Source of the DNA: an uncultured Butyricimonas sp.
GTDB taxonomy: Bacteria > Bacteroidota > Bacteroidia > Bacteroidales > Marinifilaceae
NCBI GenBank assembly: GCA_944321845.1
Contig: CALUMT010000014.1
Location: forward strand, 1 to 64,000
DNA length: 64,000 nucleotides
Direction of reading: 5' to 3'
Shown: positions 28,757-36,827 of the stretch, one piece after another
Layout: every line of letters begins with the position of its first letter
Position numbering within the stretch: position 1 is the first letter of the stretch
The notes under the pieces: generated by a model
Databases searched by the model: none
The model's input: only the letters and a program-made list of their open reading frames with translations
Told to the model about the DNA's origin: nothing
Translations under genes and position numbers: made by a program

Positions 28757-28789
28757 CGCCGGGGAACAATATCTCGGACTTCCCCGGCG
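28757..28789. terminator. GC-rich hairpin downstream of the minus-strand DUF6266 gene
   Basis: A ten-base perfect stem CGCCGGGGAA/TTCCCCGGCG with a 13-base loop lies between the SDR gene and the DUF6266 gene, both minus-strand. There is no T-run on the plus strand and only a weak one on the minus, so its role as a terminator of the DUF6266 transcript is probable rather than certain. Confidence 0.5.
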
Positions 28790-28934
28790 ATAAACTGCGG
28801 TAAGGTATAAAAAATCCATCAAATAGCCAAATTCCTTCCGGGCACACCAATCTTTTCCCTCGAAGACCGTGCTTTAGTCCCCTGAAGCTTCTCCCCGAAA
28901 CCTCCCATCCATTCCGAGGCACCCCTCATACGCT

Positions 28935-29618
28935 TTACTTCGCGGACGAGGGGACATCCTCCTTTCCTCGCACCCGGAAACACCGGCTGGGCGAATAGGC
29001 CGTCCCGTCCTCCCGGGCGAAATACAGGTACACGTGTGCCGGTAGCCCGAACTTCGGGTCCAGCCGAAACCATCCCTCCCCGTCGCCCCGTATCCCGGAC
29101 ACCTCCGGGGCTCGCTTCGGGGCTTTCGGTTTCGCGTCATACAACACGCCCACCTGCAGGCGGTCCGTCGCCGCCGCGTTCACTTCCCGGCGCGTCTCCC
29201 GCCACGTCACGCGGAACGTTCCCTCTTCCTTCCCCGCCGTCACGGCCAAATCCCGCGGCAACAGCACGCTCCCCGCGCTGAACTGAAACCCCTCGGCATC
29301 GAGCACCTCCCGTCCCGCATCAAAGCACCGGTAATTCGTCGAGTAGAACAAGTTATGCGCCATCTTCCCCTGTTCCCGGGCCGCCAACCGCCAGATATCG
29401 GCCGACACCTCCCGCCGGAAATAGCGATACAGCTCCTGCACCACCGCGAAACGGTTCATGCACGTCTTCCGGGCATCGGAAAACCCTTCCCGCTCCCACT
29501 TCCTCGGTTTCCCGGGGATGGCCACGCGTCGCACGCACACCTTGTTTCCTCGCTTGTAAAAAATCAAGTCCCCCATCTTCCCCCGGATGGGCATTCCTTC
29601 ACCTTCAATTAATTCCAT
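28935..29618 (-). CDS. DUF6266-like protein (copy 1)
   Basis: 227 residues from the ATG at 29618. That start aligns best with its paralogue at 36828-37472; ATG 29636 and GTG 29660 are alternatives. The N-terminal GxxxPIRGKMGDLIFYKRGNK segment is the DUF6266 hallmark (GxGKxG..V.Y...g...R), followed by a helical region with WERE and a C-terminal beta-sandwich-like half with FRVTW and VYLYF strands. No signal peptide. Function unknown. Very GC-rich codon use with many CGG and GAG codons. Together with the divergent copy it brackets the Hsp70 operon. Confidence 0.7.
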   Translation of the reverse strand: MELIEGEGMPIRGKMGDLIFYKRGNKVCVRRVAIPGKPRKWEREGFSDARKTCMNRFAVVQELYRYFRREVSADIWRLAAREQGKMAHNLFYSTNYRCFDAGREVLDAEGFQFSAGSVLLPRDLAVTAGKEEGTFRVTWRETRREVNAAATDRLQVGVLYDAKPKAPKRAPEVSGIRGDGEGWFRLDPKFGLPAHVYLYFAREDGTAYSPSRCFRVRGKEDVPSSAK

Positions 29619-29698
29619 ATTTCTCTTTTTTACCATTACCCTCCCGTCCCGGGGCTTCACCGAATCACAAGCTTGTCCTATCCGGAACTAGAATAATA

Positions 29699-29729
29699 CA
29701 AATATAATATAATTCCTATTCATATACAA
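29699..29729 (-). promoter_or_regulatory. Promoter of DUF6266 copy 1
   Basis: On the minus strand a TTG (29729-29727) is followed after 20 bases by TATATTTG (29706-29699), a good match to TTG-N19-21-TAnnTTTG. It sits at the edge of a very AT-rich stretch with repeated AAATCGAA words (29735-29785). Confidence 0.65.
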
Positions 29730-29862
29730 TTCAAATTCTATTAAAATCGAAGTTAAATCGAATTTGAATCGAATATAATACGTAATTGATGTAGTTGAAC
29801 CACATTTGGGACACGCCTGGGATAGGCCGGAAAATTACCTCAATTTCGATAAGAATTACAAA

Positions 29863-29920
29863 GGAGTCCGAACAAGACCGACTGCAGGCGATTGGCCCCG
29901 TGTAAGTCTGTTCGGACTCC
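29863..29920. other. Long stem-loop downstream of the TerB-like gene
   Basis: GGAGTCCGAACA (29863-29874) pairs perfectly with 29909-29920. With one bulged A the stem extends by GAC/GTC, leaving a loop of about 27 bases. No poly-T run follows on the minus strand beyond TTTG. It could be the end of the Hsp70 operon transcript or a small structured RNA. Confidence 0.5.
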
Positions 29921-29952
29921 CGTTATGTTATCCCACGGCTATTCCCGTACCT

Positions 29953-30417
29953 TCAAGACAGAGAAATGGTCGTGAAGACGATACTCTCTCGCCAGAACGG
30001 ATCCGCCGCGACATCGATATCCGGCAGCAGGAAATCCTCCTTGTCCGGGTGTCGTGCCAGAATCTCTTCATCTGAGAGAGAAAGCCTGGAACGTATCTTC
30101 TTGAAAAATTTCACCTCGGAATATTCCACCCGCTCATCCGCCTCTATCATCCGGATAGCCAAATCCACGATTTGCAGTTCCTCTTCAGGTGTCAGGTTTT
30201 CCCGGGACAGGTCGTCCAGGTATTCCCGCAAGAAAACCGTTCCTTCCCGGTTAATCGCCGAAACGTAGGTGTTCAACAGGTTTTCCACGTCCAGCGTTCC
30301 CAGCACGGGCAATTCCGCTGCCAGCGACCTGACCAGTTCTATTTCTTCCGGGGCTATATTCCCGTCACAGGCCATGCAGCAGAATATGGTTTTCAAATAA
30401 ATTTCAGCAGTTGTCAT
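29953..30417 (-). CDS. TerB-like protein, last gene of the Hsp70 operon
   Basis: 154 residues, all-helical. Two acidic helix-loop segments, CCMACDGNIAPEEIELV (about 14-30) and IEADERVEYSEVKFFKKI (about 90-107), match the paired metal-binding-like motifs of the TerB/DjlA-N fold. In other bacteria TerB domains bind metal or membranes and in DjlA are fused to a J-domain. Here the gene follows the Hsp70 gene after 21 bases, suggesting a TerB subunit of the same chaperone complex. Function otherwise unknown. Confidence 0.75.
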   Translation of the reverse strand: MTTAEIYLKTIFCCMACDGNIAPEEIELVRSLAAELPVLGTLDVENLLNTYVSAINREGTVFLREYLDDLSRENLTPEEELQIVDLAIRMIEADERVEYSEVKFFKKIRSRLSLSDEEILARHPDKEDFLLPDIDVAADPFWRESIVFTTISLS

Positions 30418-30438
30418 TGTCTCGATTTTTATGGTTTC

Positions 30439-32931
30439 CTATTTCAGCAAGCCTTCCGCGTTGCCCCGTTCACTGTCCGGCAGCAAATGCAGGAGCTCGG
30501 AGAGAATCGGTTGAAGTGTTTCCATCCTGGGACGGGTGGCAATTTCCTCCAATCCCCGATCGATCAGGTGACGGGCACGAGCCGCATCCTTCCAGCGGAC
30601 ACCCGCGAAGCATGTATGGTAGTGGCGAATCAACCCGATACACTGGTAAAGCAGGGTTATCTGGACGAAAAGATCATTTATCCGCTCCAGCGTCTCACGT
30701 CCGGCGCGGACATCCTTTCCCCGAATCACCTGGTCCACCTGGGGGCGCAGTTGCTCGACGAGGCGAGCGGTCTTCTCGTTGCCAACTTCGGACTGTACCT
30801 TCTCGACTCGCTCCAGCTCTTCGCGGAGTTTCTTCTCCAGCCGTTGCCATTCCGTGGCATTATCAAGGTCCTCGATTTTCCGAAGCAATTCCTTCACGTG
30901 TTGCAACACGGCCTTTTTCTCCGAGCTGTTCATCGCTTCCGCGTCCACCCGGTCAAATTCTTCCTGCAGGGAAGTCGTGTCAATCTGCTCCTTCTCCAAC
31001 CTGTCGATGCCGTCCTGTGCCTCAAGCAGGTAGTTGCTAATTGTTTCCCCGGCATCGGCAACCGATTGTTTTTTGCTCGTGTCCAATTGTTTCTCGATGG
31101 TGATATCGAGTGCCACGAAATGGACTTCCAGCCGCATCTGCTCGGAAGTATCCACTTTCAAGGTCACGTCGACGGGACTACCCGGCGGAACGGGGACTTC
31201 CAGCTCCGCCCCCGTGATGGTCACGTCGGCCACGTACTCGTACAGGTATGCGGAACGTCCCTCCGCATCGGCGAAGTCATCCACCTGGTAAACGGGAACG
31301 GTGAGACGGTCTTCGCTCATCCCGGGACGGAGCTGTGCCGTTGTCTTCAGGTCGTTGATCACACCCGTCGCCGGAACCGGCTTGTTTTTCTCCAACCCTT
31401 TGGCCATGCGGAACACGCCCCGGTTCTTCACGTCGCTCCAGGTGGCAATCCCGATATTGTAGGGCAAAGGTGCCGCCCCGACCTTGGCCCCCTGAATGAT
31501 GGTAAACTCCGCCGGGAAACAAGGCAGGAGATTCCCTTGCTCATCATAAGCCCTCACGGAAAACAGGTTGGGCCGTGATTCCAGCAAGCTGACCTCCACC
31601 ACATTCCCCGCCCGATCGACCTCAACTTTCCCGCTCGACCAGGCTTTATCCCCCCGGGTAAATTCAACCCAGACTTTCAGGAAGGAGGAATCGGCCGACA
31701 ACTTGACACTTACCCATTCCGTGGATTCCACGGAAGTAGACTCGTAGCCGATGTCGAGGGTGACGGTACCCGTCTCGATATCACCCGCATCCACCCCGGC
31801 ATCTATCGTCGAGGCGTAAAGAGCCGCCCCGGTGGCAACAGCTGTCATGGGGTCGATACTCGTGTCCACGTTCGGGGTAATCTGTTCTTTCAGCATCTGG
31901 CGGATCAACGGGCAATGCGTGGGTCCCCCGACAAGCAGGAGCTTGTCGAGCTGTTCCCCGGAGAGACGGTTGCGCTGCAACAGGTTCTTGCAGATATCCA
32001 CGGCCTTCTGGAAATAGGGACGCATCACGTTGAAGGCTTGCTCCTGGGTCACGGTCAGGTCCAGCTCGATTTCTTCCCCGTCCTCGTCCTCGCCAAGTTC
32101 CCCGAGATTGGAAAGGATATCCTCCTTTTCCTTAAAGGAAAGCTGGTTCTTGACTTCCTCGGCGTAGGTTTTCATCGCATCGCGCAAGACCTCCTTTTTA
32201 CCGGCATTCCCGAGGGTGGAAGCGAGCTGGTAATTCGCCGAGAGGTAGGGCATGATGATGTTGTCCACGATGGCATAATCGAGATTCTTTCCGCCCAGGT
32301 AATTGTCGCCCTCCGTGTCGAACACCTGCATGATACCGTCCTCCACCTTCAGCAGGGCGGCATCGAACGTGCCACCCCCGAAATCGAACACCATCCATAT
32401 CCCGTTCTTGTTCTCGGCGGTCAGGCCGTAGGCCATGGCCGCAGCAATCGGTTCCTGCAGCAGCTCGCACCGCTTGAAGCCGGCCATGCGGGCGGCCTCC
32501 ATCGTGGCCGTCTTCTGGTTGACCGTGAACTTGGCGGGCACGGTGATGACGGCGGCGGAAAAAGTGTCGTCCGTGACGAAGGATTTCAAGGTCTTCAGGA
32601 CCTCCGCCGACAATTCCTCGGAGGAAAAGGCGCGTTCCATGTAAGAGCTATAATAGCGGGTATCCGTGGCCATGGTGCGCTTGAACTCCACGAAAGCGTT
32701 GGAAGCCTCCTTCTTGCCCGCTTTCGAGGCCCGGCGCTTGTCGCTTTTCATGTCGTTGAAAGCGGAATCGCCGGCCTTCACGCTCTTGCGCTTGGTGAAA
32801 GAGACGCAGGAAGGCATGGTGTCCTTCAGCACGTCCGTCTTAATCACGAGGGGTTCCCCCTTCTCCATACGGCATATCGCGGAATTCGTCGTACCGAGGT
32901 CTATGCCATAGTCTATTTTCATTCTTGCCAT
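30439..32931 (-). CDS. Divergent Hsp70-family ATPase
   Basis: 830 residues, about 190 longer than DnaK. Residues 5-390 form an actin-like ATPase domain with phosphate-1 GIDLGTTNSAI (11-17), phosphate-2 VFDFGGGTFDAAL (about 181-193) and adenosine motif LLVGGPTHCPLI. The region after the linker is not DnaK-like at the sequence level: a beta-rich stretch of about 230 residues, then about 200 residues of coiled, Glu/Lys-rich helices ending with a leucine-rich tail. The canonical substrate-binding signature is not recognisable. It lies 13 bases after the GrpE-like gene and 21 before the TerB-like gene. The cell presumably has an ordinary DnaK elsewhere, so this one looks dedicated to a special client. 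Confidence 0.92.
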   Translation of the reverse strand: MARMKIDYGIDLGTTNSAICRMEKGEPLVIKTDVLKDTMPSCVSFTKRKSVKAGDSAFNDMKSDKRRASKAGKKEASNAFVEFKRTMATDTRYYSSYMERAFSSEELSAEVLKTLKSFVTDDTFSAAVITVPAKFTVNQKTATMEAARMAGFKRCELLQEPIAAAMAYGLTAENKNGIWMVFDFGGGTFDAALLKVEDGIMQVFDTEGDNYLGGKNLDYAIVDNIIMPYLSANYQLASTLGNAGKKEVLRDAMKTYAEEVKNQLSFKEKEDILSNLGELGEDEDGEEIELDLTVTQEQAFNVMRPYFQKAVDICKNLLQRNRLSGEQLDKLLLVGGPTHCPLIRQMLKEQITPNVDTSIDPMTAVATGAALYASTIDAGVDAGDIETGTVTLDIGYESTSVESTEWVSVKLSADSSFLKVWVEFTRGDKAWSSGKVEVDRAGNVVEVSLLESRPNLFSVRAYDEQGNLLPCFPAEFTIIQGAKVGAAPLPYNIGIATWSDVKNRGVFRMAKGLEKNKPVPATGVINDLKTTAQLRPGMSEDRLTVPVYQVDDFADAEGRSAYLYEYVADVTITGAELEVPVPPGSPVDVTLKVDTSEQMRLEVHFVALDITIEKQLDTSKKQSVADAGETISNYLLEAQDGIDRLEKEQIDTTSLQEEFDRVDAEAMNSSEKKAVLQHVKELLRKIEDLDNATEWQRLEKKLREELERVEKVQSEVGNEKTARLVEQLRPQVDQVIRGKDVRAGRETLERINDLFVQITLLYQCIGLIRHYHTCFAGVRWKDAARARHLIDRGLEEIATRPRMETLQPILSELLHLLPDSERGNAEGLLK

Positions 32932-32944
32932 AACGTAATAATAT

Positions 32945-34057
32945 TTATTCAGGTTGACTTACTTCGATTTGTGCGGCCTGTATCATCTGTTGCCGGTAAT
33001 TGATCTGGGGCTTGATGATTTTCGTTATCACCTGCTGCCCCTCCTGGAGGGATTCATCGGTGACGAAGGTAACGGCGGCCTTCATTCCCGCCATGTAGGG
33101 TTTCCCGAGCATCTCGACAATCTCGTAGCCGTTGGCGTTGAAATTGTCCTTAATGCGCTGTATGGCTTTGGCAAGCTGCTTGTAGCCTTTGACGGAGGTA
33201 TCCATTCGGGCCAGGTTCATCTCGATTCTCACGATCTCGTCGGCCACCTTCAGGGCCAGGGAATGGTCCGTTTCTGCGGCGGGGGGTTCGGGCGGGACGT
33301 TCCGCATTTGCTTTTCGATTAATTCCAGCAACTTATTATCCAGGGTGACGGATTCCTCCTGCATCCGCTGCTGGGCGGCCTGCAAGGCCTGCTGGGCCTC
33401 GCGGACCCGGGCAATCGAGGAAGTCTCCGTCCGGATTCGCCCAGCCAGCCGATAGAAAACCAGGAACAGGACCAGCAACACCCCCACGACGAGCCCTATT
33501 CCCCAAAGCGTGCGGTTGTCCAGGGCGGCCCGGCCGGAAACCAGAGACTCGTTCGTACTCCTGATTTCCCGAGAGAAATCGAGCCTGTCGGCCTGCCGCA
33601 ACTCGTCCAGTTTCCTGCACTCGCCCTGCAGGCTGTCCACCGAAAGGCGGAAGACCGCATTATCCCCCGCCAAGGAGCGAATCCTGGAGGCGTTTCCCCC
33701 GGTCTCCCGGGAGAGGGAACGGAGGGATTTCTCCAGGTTGGTTTGGTGCTGGAGCAATTGCCGGTATTTTTCTTCCAAGGAGGCATGCTTCTCCCGGTTG
33801 GCTCGGGTTTCCACCCGAGAACTGTCCACCGAGGCCCGGAGAGTGGCGTGGGAATCGAGCAAAACACGCACGTCGAGCAGGATTTGGCGGGTTTCCCGGG
33901 AAAGCACCCGCAGCGAATCCGCCATCCGGGTCTGCCTTTCCCGCAACTCGGTTTGTTGGGCTTCCAGGGTTGTTTTTTTCCTGTTAAATATATTCTGCGC
34001 TTCCAGCACGGGACAGCACAACAGAATAATTAAAAGGGGTATGAGGAGAGTTTTCAT
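32945..34057 (-). CDS. Membrane-anchored protein with GrpE-like C-terminus
   Basis: 370 residues. Signal peptide (about 1-20), an exported coiled-coil region (about 25-180), one membrane span (WGIGLVVGVLLVLFLVFY, about 185-202), then a cytosolic coiled coil (205-255) and a C-terminal domain (about 265-367). That last domain follows the GrpE beta-domain layout: long helix, then MLGKPYMAGMKAAVTFV, DESLQEGQQVITKII and QMIQAAQIEVSQ, comparable to GrpE's G-x-P-F-D-P, E-x-G-T-V and R-P-A-x-V-x-V stretches. It would be a nucleotide-exchange factor tethered to the inner membrane. It overlaps the upstream J-like gene by ATGA. The GrpE assignment is my inference; a fold search would test it. Confidence 0.7.
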   Translation of the reverse strand: MKTLLIPLLIILLCCPVLEAQNIFNRKKTTLEAQQTELRERQTRMADSLRVLSRETRQILLDVRVLLDSHATLRASVDSSRVETRANREKHASLEEKYRQLLQHQTNLEKSLRSLSRETGGNASRIRSLAGDNAVFRLSVDSLQGECRKLDELRQADRLDFSREIRSTNESLVSGRAALDNRTLWGIGLVVGVLLVLFLVFYRLAGRIRTETSSIARVREAQQALQAAQQRMQEESVTLDNKLLELIEKQMRNVPPEPPAAETDHSLALKVADEIVRIEMNLARMDTSVKGYKQLAKAIQRIKDNFNANGYEIVEMLGKPYMAGMKAAVTFVTDESLQEGQQVITKIIKPQINYRQQMIQAAQIEVSQPE

Positions 34058-35607
34058 GAATGAATATAAGAATGAATACTAGGTAATAAAAACAACAAAG
34101 CAAACAAAAGAATAAAAAATACAATCAACCAAAACTCACAACCAATACCGTCATCCGAACTATTACCAGTCGAAGAAGAAGTTGATGAAGATGAAATTGC
34201 CTCAGAGGTCGATAATCTAATCGGTATCTTTAAACGAAGACACGATTCTTTTAAAGCCGTACGTTGCTTATCATAATGATTTTCTTTAAAATCAAGTTCA
34301 ATATCAAAAGAATCCATTAATTCGATTGCCTTCCAAGCTTTCTTTAAAACTGATTTCAATGTGTCTAAAAGCACTTTTTCAGCCACGGTACCCTTATACT
34401 CTATTATCATACTAATTAGTGGAGCATATGAATTCACTTCCTCGACAACCTTGTGAAGAGCATTTCTGACTACCTCGGTTGAAATCCGTAAATAACAAGG
34501 ATGGTTCGCCCCTAGTTTTTGGTTTATTGTCAAAAGCCAGGAACGGGTATCGTTCAACAAGGTAATGGAATACTGTATCTCATCGGGTTCCGCGGAGAAT
34601 TTCTGAATTTCTTCCTTAATCGCTTTATGCTCGAAAGTAACCTCGGCTGGGGGTAAGGCATCGATGATTTCCTGCAATATATCCATGTTCTCCTGGCAAC
34701 GCTGACGGGCCATATCCCCGACAACCACGGACTGGGCGTAGGACTGCAAGGTCATGGCCCGGGGAGCAACCTCTTCGTTTTTCGAATCGTTGTAGAAATC
34801 AATCCCGCACTGGAGAATCTCCAACCCGAGCTTGTCGGCGAGCATGCCGTACTGCAGGTCGGAAGGGGAAAGCAGGGAAGCCAGTTGCTTCAAGGGTTCC
34901 CGCGTGTCGTTCATCAATTTCGTCCCGGCCGCGAAACATTCCTCCGCCGTTTTGCCCCGGGAAGCCTTGGCCGTCTCGATAGCGGAATAGAGGGAATCCA
35001 ACAAGGGTTTCACGGTCTTGTCGCCGACGTATTGCCGCCATCTCTCCCCAGGCAGAGCAGCCAACAATCGGCAGGCCTCGACACCTTCACAAAGCGTATC
35101 GAGGAAATCGTATTCCAGGTTCTCGAGCTGGACGGTACAATCCTTGCCCAGCACAAGGGCGGCGAAGGCGGGGGAATAGTGGGGATACAGCTTGTCGGCA
35201 CAGGCGAGGGCGGCCCCGTAATCCTCCCGTATTAGGGCGCAGACCATCCGGTTCTGCAAGGAGGAGACGTCCTCTTTCTTTTCCCAGATGGCAACGGCGT
35301 TCGCCATGTTACCCTCCATCAGGTGATTCAGGGCAATGTCGTCGACGGGGCTCACTTTCAGGAACCAGAATTGCGCGTAATGAAGCTGCTCCCGGGGCAA
35401 TGCCAACCGGGCATCGGCTTCCGACAACGTTTCCGTGACACGAGCGAGAGAAGGTAACAAGGAGGGCAAGTCCAACGGAAACGTCATGGATTTTCCAACG
35501 GAGACAAAGGCTTTCAAGCGATTGAAATTGGCCATCCGCTCCTTCGTGGGCGAATTGGCGTATAGTCCCAAGACACGGTAAGGGTTGTTTTGTATGATAT
35601 CCAGCAT
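34054..35607 (-). CDS. Tail-anchored protein with degenerate J-like N-terminus
   Basis: 517 residues from the ATG at 35607; an open extension to 35880 is discussed separately. The N-terminus (IIQNNPYRVLGLYANSP, then KERMANFNRLKAF) resembles helices I and II of a J-domain, but the HPD tripeptide is absent. A long all-helical, TPR-like middle with an EDYGAALACADKLY hairpin follows, then a Ser-rich linker (about 470-487) and a C-terminal membrane span (EFWLIVFFILLFALLFLL). It is first in the operon with the GrpE-like, Hsp70 and TerB-like genes. Probable role: membrane docking and client selection for that Hsp70; the loss of HPD means it may not stimulate ATP hydrolysis. Confidence 0.65.
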   Translation of the reverse strand: MLDIIQNNPYRVLGLYANSPTKERMANFNRLKAFVSVGKSMTFPLDLPSLLPSLARVTETLSEADARLALPREQLHYAQFWFLKVSPVDDIALNHLMEGNMANAVAIWEKKEDVSSLQNRMVCALIREDYGAALACADKLYPHYSPAFAALVLGKDCTVQLENLEYDFLDTLCEGVEACRLLAALPGERWRQYVGDKTVKPLLDSLYSAIETAKASRGKTAEECFAAGTKLMNDTREPLKQLASLLSPSDLQYGMLADKLGLEILQCGIDFYNDSKNEEVAPRAMTLQSYAQSVVVGDMARQRCQENMDILQEIIDALPPAEVTFEHKAIKEEIQKFSAEPDEIQYSITLLNDTRSWLLTINQKLGANHPCYLRISTEVVRNALHKVVEEVNSYAPLISMIIEYKGTVAEKVLLDTLKSVLKKAWKAIELMDSFDIELDFKENHYDKQRTALKESCLRLKIPIRLSTSEAISSSSTSSSTGNSSDDGIGCEFWLIVFFILLFALLFLLPSIHSYIHS

Positions 35608-36000
35608 ACGGCTCACGTGTAAAATGTGTGTCAGCCGGCTCCTCGCTGTACAAAATATCATTACCTGAAAACCGTACATAAAAAACGTGGAGCCAGCCTT
35701 GTCGCCCGTTCCACATTCAGAAGGCTCTCGCATGCCCTGTCCATCGAAACGAGCAACGCGAAAGCCCCACGCTGATGCTATCCTATAATCTTCCCATTGG
35801 TTTTGCCGAATGACAAAACACGGGATACTATAAATATACATCCCTAGGACCGTCCCCGTTGCTTTGTTTTTGATGAACATTATCGAATTTGCGAGATTCT
35901 CTGAATATCAAAACCAAAGCGTCCAGTAAACGCCTCTTATGTATGGTGTCCCTCCCACCCCGTACCATTTTATATGGTTTCAGCGCAGGGAGCGACACTA
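35608..36000 (-). other. Long leader/upstream region of the Hsp70 operon
   Basis: Between the likely -7 box (36008-36001) and the ATG at 35607 lie about 390 bases. The minus-strand frame is open for 91 codons from an ATG at 35880, with a TGA just upstream of it. It contains a GFRVAR tripeptide pair otherwise familiar from the end of formylglycine-enzyme-like domains. Near the start codon, GCCGGCTCC pairs with GGAGCCAGC (one mismatch) and encloses TGTAC/GTACA, a plausible leader stem. Whether this is a leader RNA, a protein extension or a gene remnant is open. Confidence 0.4.
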
Positions 36001-36008
36001 CAAAAGTA
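36001..36008 (-). promoter_or_regulatory. -7 box for the Hsp70 operon
   Basis: On the minus strand TACTTTTG fits TAnnTTTG. It is the best candidate between the operon and the divergent DUF6266 copy 2. No TTG at -33 spacing is evident. Confidence 0.4.
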
Positions 36009-36071
36009 AAAAAAATTATATTAGCCCGGTATATTGATTCCCGAATTTTCTTCCGTGTTGCTACCGGGTAC

Positions 36072-36185
36072 GCGAAAGAGGGTGATACCGCCCGGGAGGA
36101 CGATGGCGATAGTGCTCGGGAAGCAAATGATAATACTACTCGTGAAGACAATGATAGTACCGCACGTGAAAATGATAGTGGTTCT
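36072..36185. repeat. Imperfect 24-bp tandem repeat
   Basis: Three full 24-base units (36093-36116, 36117-36140, 36141-36164) share a CG-GAA/GGA...ATGATAGTRCT core. Partial units lie on each side (36072-36092 and 36165-36185). In the plus frame each unit reads roughly A/T-R-E-x-x-D-x-S/T, within an open frame from 35889 to 36635 that otherwise shows no protein-like features. The array lies between the divergent Hsp70 and DUF6266 transcription units. Confidence 0.65.
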
Positions 36186-36434
36186 TCCCCTGTTCACGGG
36201 TGTCCTAACGAGGCAAAACAGGGTGTTTCTACCCGTACTGCAAACAGTGCTATTATTACACGTATATTAATATTTATACACAGTACTACTATTGATATCA
36301 AAAAATCAAGTGATAAATTAATTGATTATACAACAATTAATTATATAATAATAGCAAAAAAGACGCCCCTACACACACTCCTACTATTTATTCAAATAAA
36401 TATGAATATTTTTAAATTTTTCGTGGAGAAACTC

Positions 36435-36466
36435 TTGTTTTTCTCGAAAAATTATCCATATCTTTG
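36435..36466 (+). promoter_or_regulatory. Promoter of DUF6266 copy 2
   Basis: TTG at 36435-36437, 21 bases, then TATCTTTG at 36459-36466: a near-ideal Bacteroidetes promoter. It would make a leader of about 355 bases before the DUF6266 ATG at 36828. Confidence 0.7.
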
Positions 36467-36530
36467 TCATGCCGATGGATTCCAATGGCAAGTTGAACGG
36501 GAAAAATCATTCGCCCCAAACAAGCGAAGC

Positions 36531-36582
36531 GAGAATCCCGGGAGACGGGAAAGGGAAGTTCCCGGGAATCTCCTCCGGAGGA
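36531..36582 (+). other. Leader hairpin and adjacent 12-bp palindrome
   Basis: GAGAATCCCGGGA (36531-36543) pairs with 36560-36572 with one mismatch and a 16-base loop. The 12-base perfect palindrome TCCTCCGGAGGA overlaps its end (36571-36582) and contains a GGAGGA ribosome-binding-like core with no suitable start behind it. It lies in the long leader of DUF6266 copy 2. Confidence 0.5.
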
Positions 36583-36827
36583 ATCGACGAAGAAGAGAAA
36601 TACATAGTTATGTATTACAACCTCGGACTCGTTAAACAGGGAAAGCAAAGGCTTTAGAATTCATAGCGGACCCGGTTTCATTGACAATCAATCTTACCTA
36701 AATAATATAAAATAAATCAATATGAAAAAATTAATTTCTCGAAAACGACTAGAAACATCGTATTCTTTTAAAGAACGACGTCATTCTAACCACAACCTTA
36801 TGTCTAACCTCTTAATACTGAACTACC

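Noticed and set aside
30172-33003. Long plus-strand open frames opposite the Hsp70 gene
   Set aside because: They mirror the minus-strand coding frames, lack domain motifs, and the minus-strand proteins are clearly real.
35889-36635. 248-codon plus-strand open frame across the 24-bp repeat
   Set aside because: Composition changes abruptly along it, it runs through a very AT-rich stretch and over the promoter at 36435-36466, and nothing resembles a domain.
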